Of a DNA stretch of 44,033 bases, positions 43,276 through 44,033 are shown in pieces (within the stretch, counting starts at the first letter, position 1; each line of letters starts with the position of its first letter). The notes beneath the pieces are model-generated. The model was not told the DNA's origin and did no database searches. It was given only the letters and a program-made list of their open reading frames with translations. The position numbers were made by a program, and so were the translations under genes. The stretch spans positions 43,407 to 87,439 of the forward strand of contig MSHL01000028.1 of assembly GCA_001941135.1 (NCBI GenBank). Reading direction: 5' to 3'. This DNA is from Ruminococcus sp. Zagget11. GTDB taxonomy: Bacteria > Bacillota > Clostridia > Oscillospirales > Ruminococcaceae.

Positions 43276-44033
43276 ATGGAAGCAAAATTTCATCTGCCTG
43301 GACTTATGCAGCATTTCCGACTGAATTTGACTCTTATCGAATATATGAAGTCACATCCCAATTACTTTATGGACGGCGCATCCATAGGCTCGGTTTACGG
43401 CGCATTTCCCAATATGCTTTGGAACGGCGGACGTTATATGCAAGGTCACAATGATGCGAGAATTATCAAGGAAATATTCCACCAGCTTAATATGCGAGGA
43501 ATTCCCGTTCGTCTGACCTTTACCAATCCAATGCTTACATACGAGCATCTTGCCGATCCGCTTTGCAATGCCGTAATGGATATAGCCAACAACGGTCTTA
43601 ATGAGGTTATAGTTTTTTCGCCGCTGCTGGAGGACTATATAAGGGACAAGTACCCCAATTACCCCATAACAAGCTCTACCTGCAAGCAAATTGAGGATTA
43701 TGAGGAGCTTTGCGGGGAAATGGACAAGGATTACAGCCTTATCGTCCTTGACTACAACTGGAACAACCAATTCGACATTTTGGAAAAGCTGCCCCACAAG
43801 GAAAAGGCGGAAATTCTCGTTAATTCCTGCTGTACTCCCCATTGCAAACGCCGCAGCGCGCATTATCAGGCTATAGGCAGAGGTCAGATAGGACTTACCA
43901 AAAGTATAGCCGCAAAGGAAAAAAGCTTTGCACCCGAACCGTTCACCTGCGAATGTATGACCAAAACCCTTTACCAGACGGTTGACTCTCCCCTGCACAT
44001 CACCCCCGATGCAATTTACGGGAAATATGTGCC
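43276..44033 (+). CDS. Unidentified protein with a CCxxxCxxR cysteine motif (partial, runs off right edge)
   Basis: An open frame from ATG at 43276 (AAAGGAAG upstream) continues for 252 codons to the edge without a stop. Its start is MEAKFHLPGLMQHFRLNLTL. It alternates short hydrophobic strands and helices (IPVRLTFTNPML, LNEVIVFSPLL, YSLIVLDYNW, AEILVNSCC), as in a TIM barrel. A motif NSCCTPHCKRRSAHY (about 188-202) and later CECMT could hold a metal or iron-sulfur cluster. The layout reminds me of U32-like or radical-enzyme barrels, but I cannot name the family. It has its own strong promoter and no signal peptide. A minus-strand frame over the same place is a shadow. Confidence 0.75.
   Translation, partial: MEAKFHLPGLMQHFRLNLTLIEYMKSHPNYFMDGASIGSVYGAFPNMLWNGGRYMQGHNDARIIKEIFHQLNMRGIPVRLTFTNPMLTYEHLADPLCNAVMDIANNGLNEVIVFSPLLEDYIRDKYPNYPITSSTCKQIEDYEELCGEMDKDYSLIVLDYNWNNQFDILEKLPHKEKAEILVNSCCTPHCKRRSAHYQAIGRGQIGLTKSIAAKEKSFAPEPFTCECMTKTLYQTVDSPLHITPDAIYGKYV

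Noticed and set aside
43351..43998. 215-codon minus-strand frame at the right edge
   Set aside because: Antisense to the plus-strand gene at 43276 that has promoter, ribosome site and protein-like composition.

Overview
The window looks like a chromosomal stretch of a low-to-mid-GC anaerobic Firmicute of class Clostridia, most likely a gut member of the Oscillospiraceae/Ruminococcaceae. The basis is: strong sigma-A promoters (TTGACA-17-TATAAT) with GGAGG ribosome sites, a Bacillus-type SOS box (GAAC-N4-GTTC), a 6S-like RNA, DUF4321, a ZapA/U32 gene pair, a selenium-type cysteine desulfurase/DUF3343 pair, and leaderless GH2 enzymes. This placement is inferred from gene content only. There are no rRNA or tRNA genes, insertion sequences, phage modules or CRISPR arrays. 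Most genes lie on the minus strand.

Layout. 1-307: start of a lysine-rich repeat protein that leaves the left edge. 667-2050: cysteine desulfurase-like enzyme plus DUF3343 carrier protein. 2232-2803: a DUF2798 membrane protein split by a one-base frameshift. 3076-6540: large GH2 glycosidase. 6720-8582: asparagine synthetase. 8718-10169: sugar-type solute-binding lipoprotein without permeases. 10523-10755: 6S-like RNA with promoter and terminator. 10855-12957: self-cleaving XRE/S24 repressor, then a Y-family DNA polymerase whose promoter carries two perfect SOS boxes.

12982-23584 is one tightly spaced minus-strand operon: ZapA-like coiled-coil protein, U32 (RlhA-like) protein, DUF4321, PBP2-type transpeptidase, CE2/SGNH esterase lipoprotein, histidine phosphatase, beta-mannosidase, HD hydrolase. 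It is mainly a cell-envelope and division unit with carbohydrate enzymes attached. A small zinc-ribbon protein (23878-24354) stands alone upstream of it.

26404-35073 is an allantoin utilisation operon. A NitT/TauT-type ABC transporter (binding protein, ATPase, permease) is followed by allantoinase, an M20 amidohydrolase, ureidoglycine aminohydrolase, allantoate amidohydrolase and a D-2-hydroxyacid dehydrogenase. A PucR regulator follows under its own promoter. The pathway would run allantoin, allantoate, ureidoglycine, ureidoglycolate and release ammonia. A divergent ammonium channel fused to its own P-II domain (35437-37167) sits next to the operon promoter, so nitrogen release and ammonium transport are physically coupled here. 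The usual AllD and oxamate carbamoyltransferase genes are absent, and the aminohydrolase seems to have Lys where the family has a metal-binding Glu.

37547-42904: enolase, an HtrA-type membrane protease, and a histidine kinase/response regulator pair. A 12-bp perfect inverted repeat lies upstream of the regulator. The right edge (43276 on) holds the start of an unidentified protein with a cysteine-rich motif on the plus strand.
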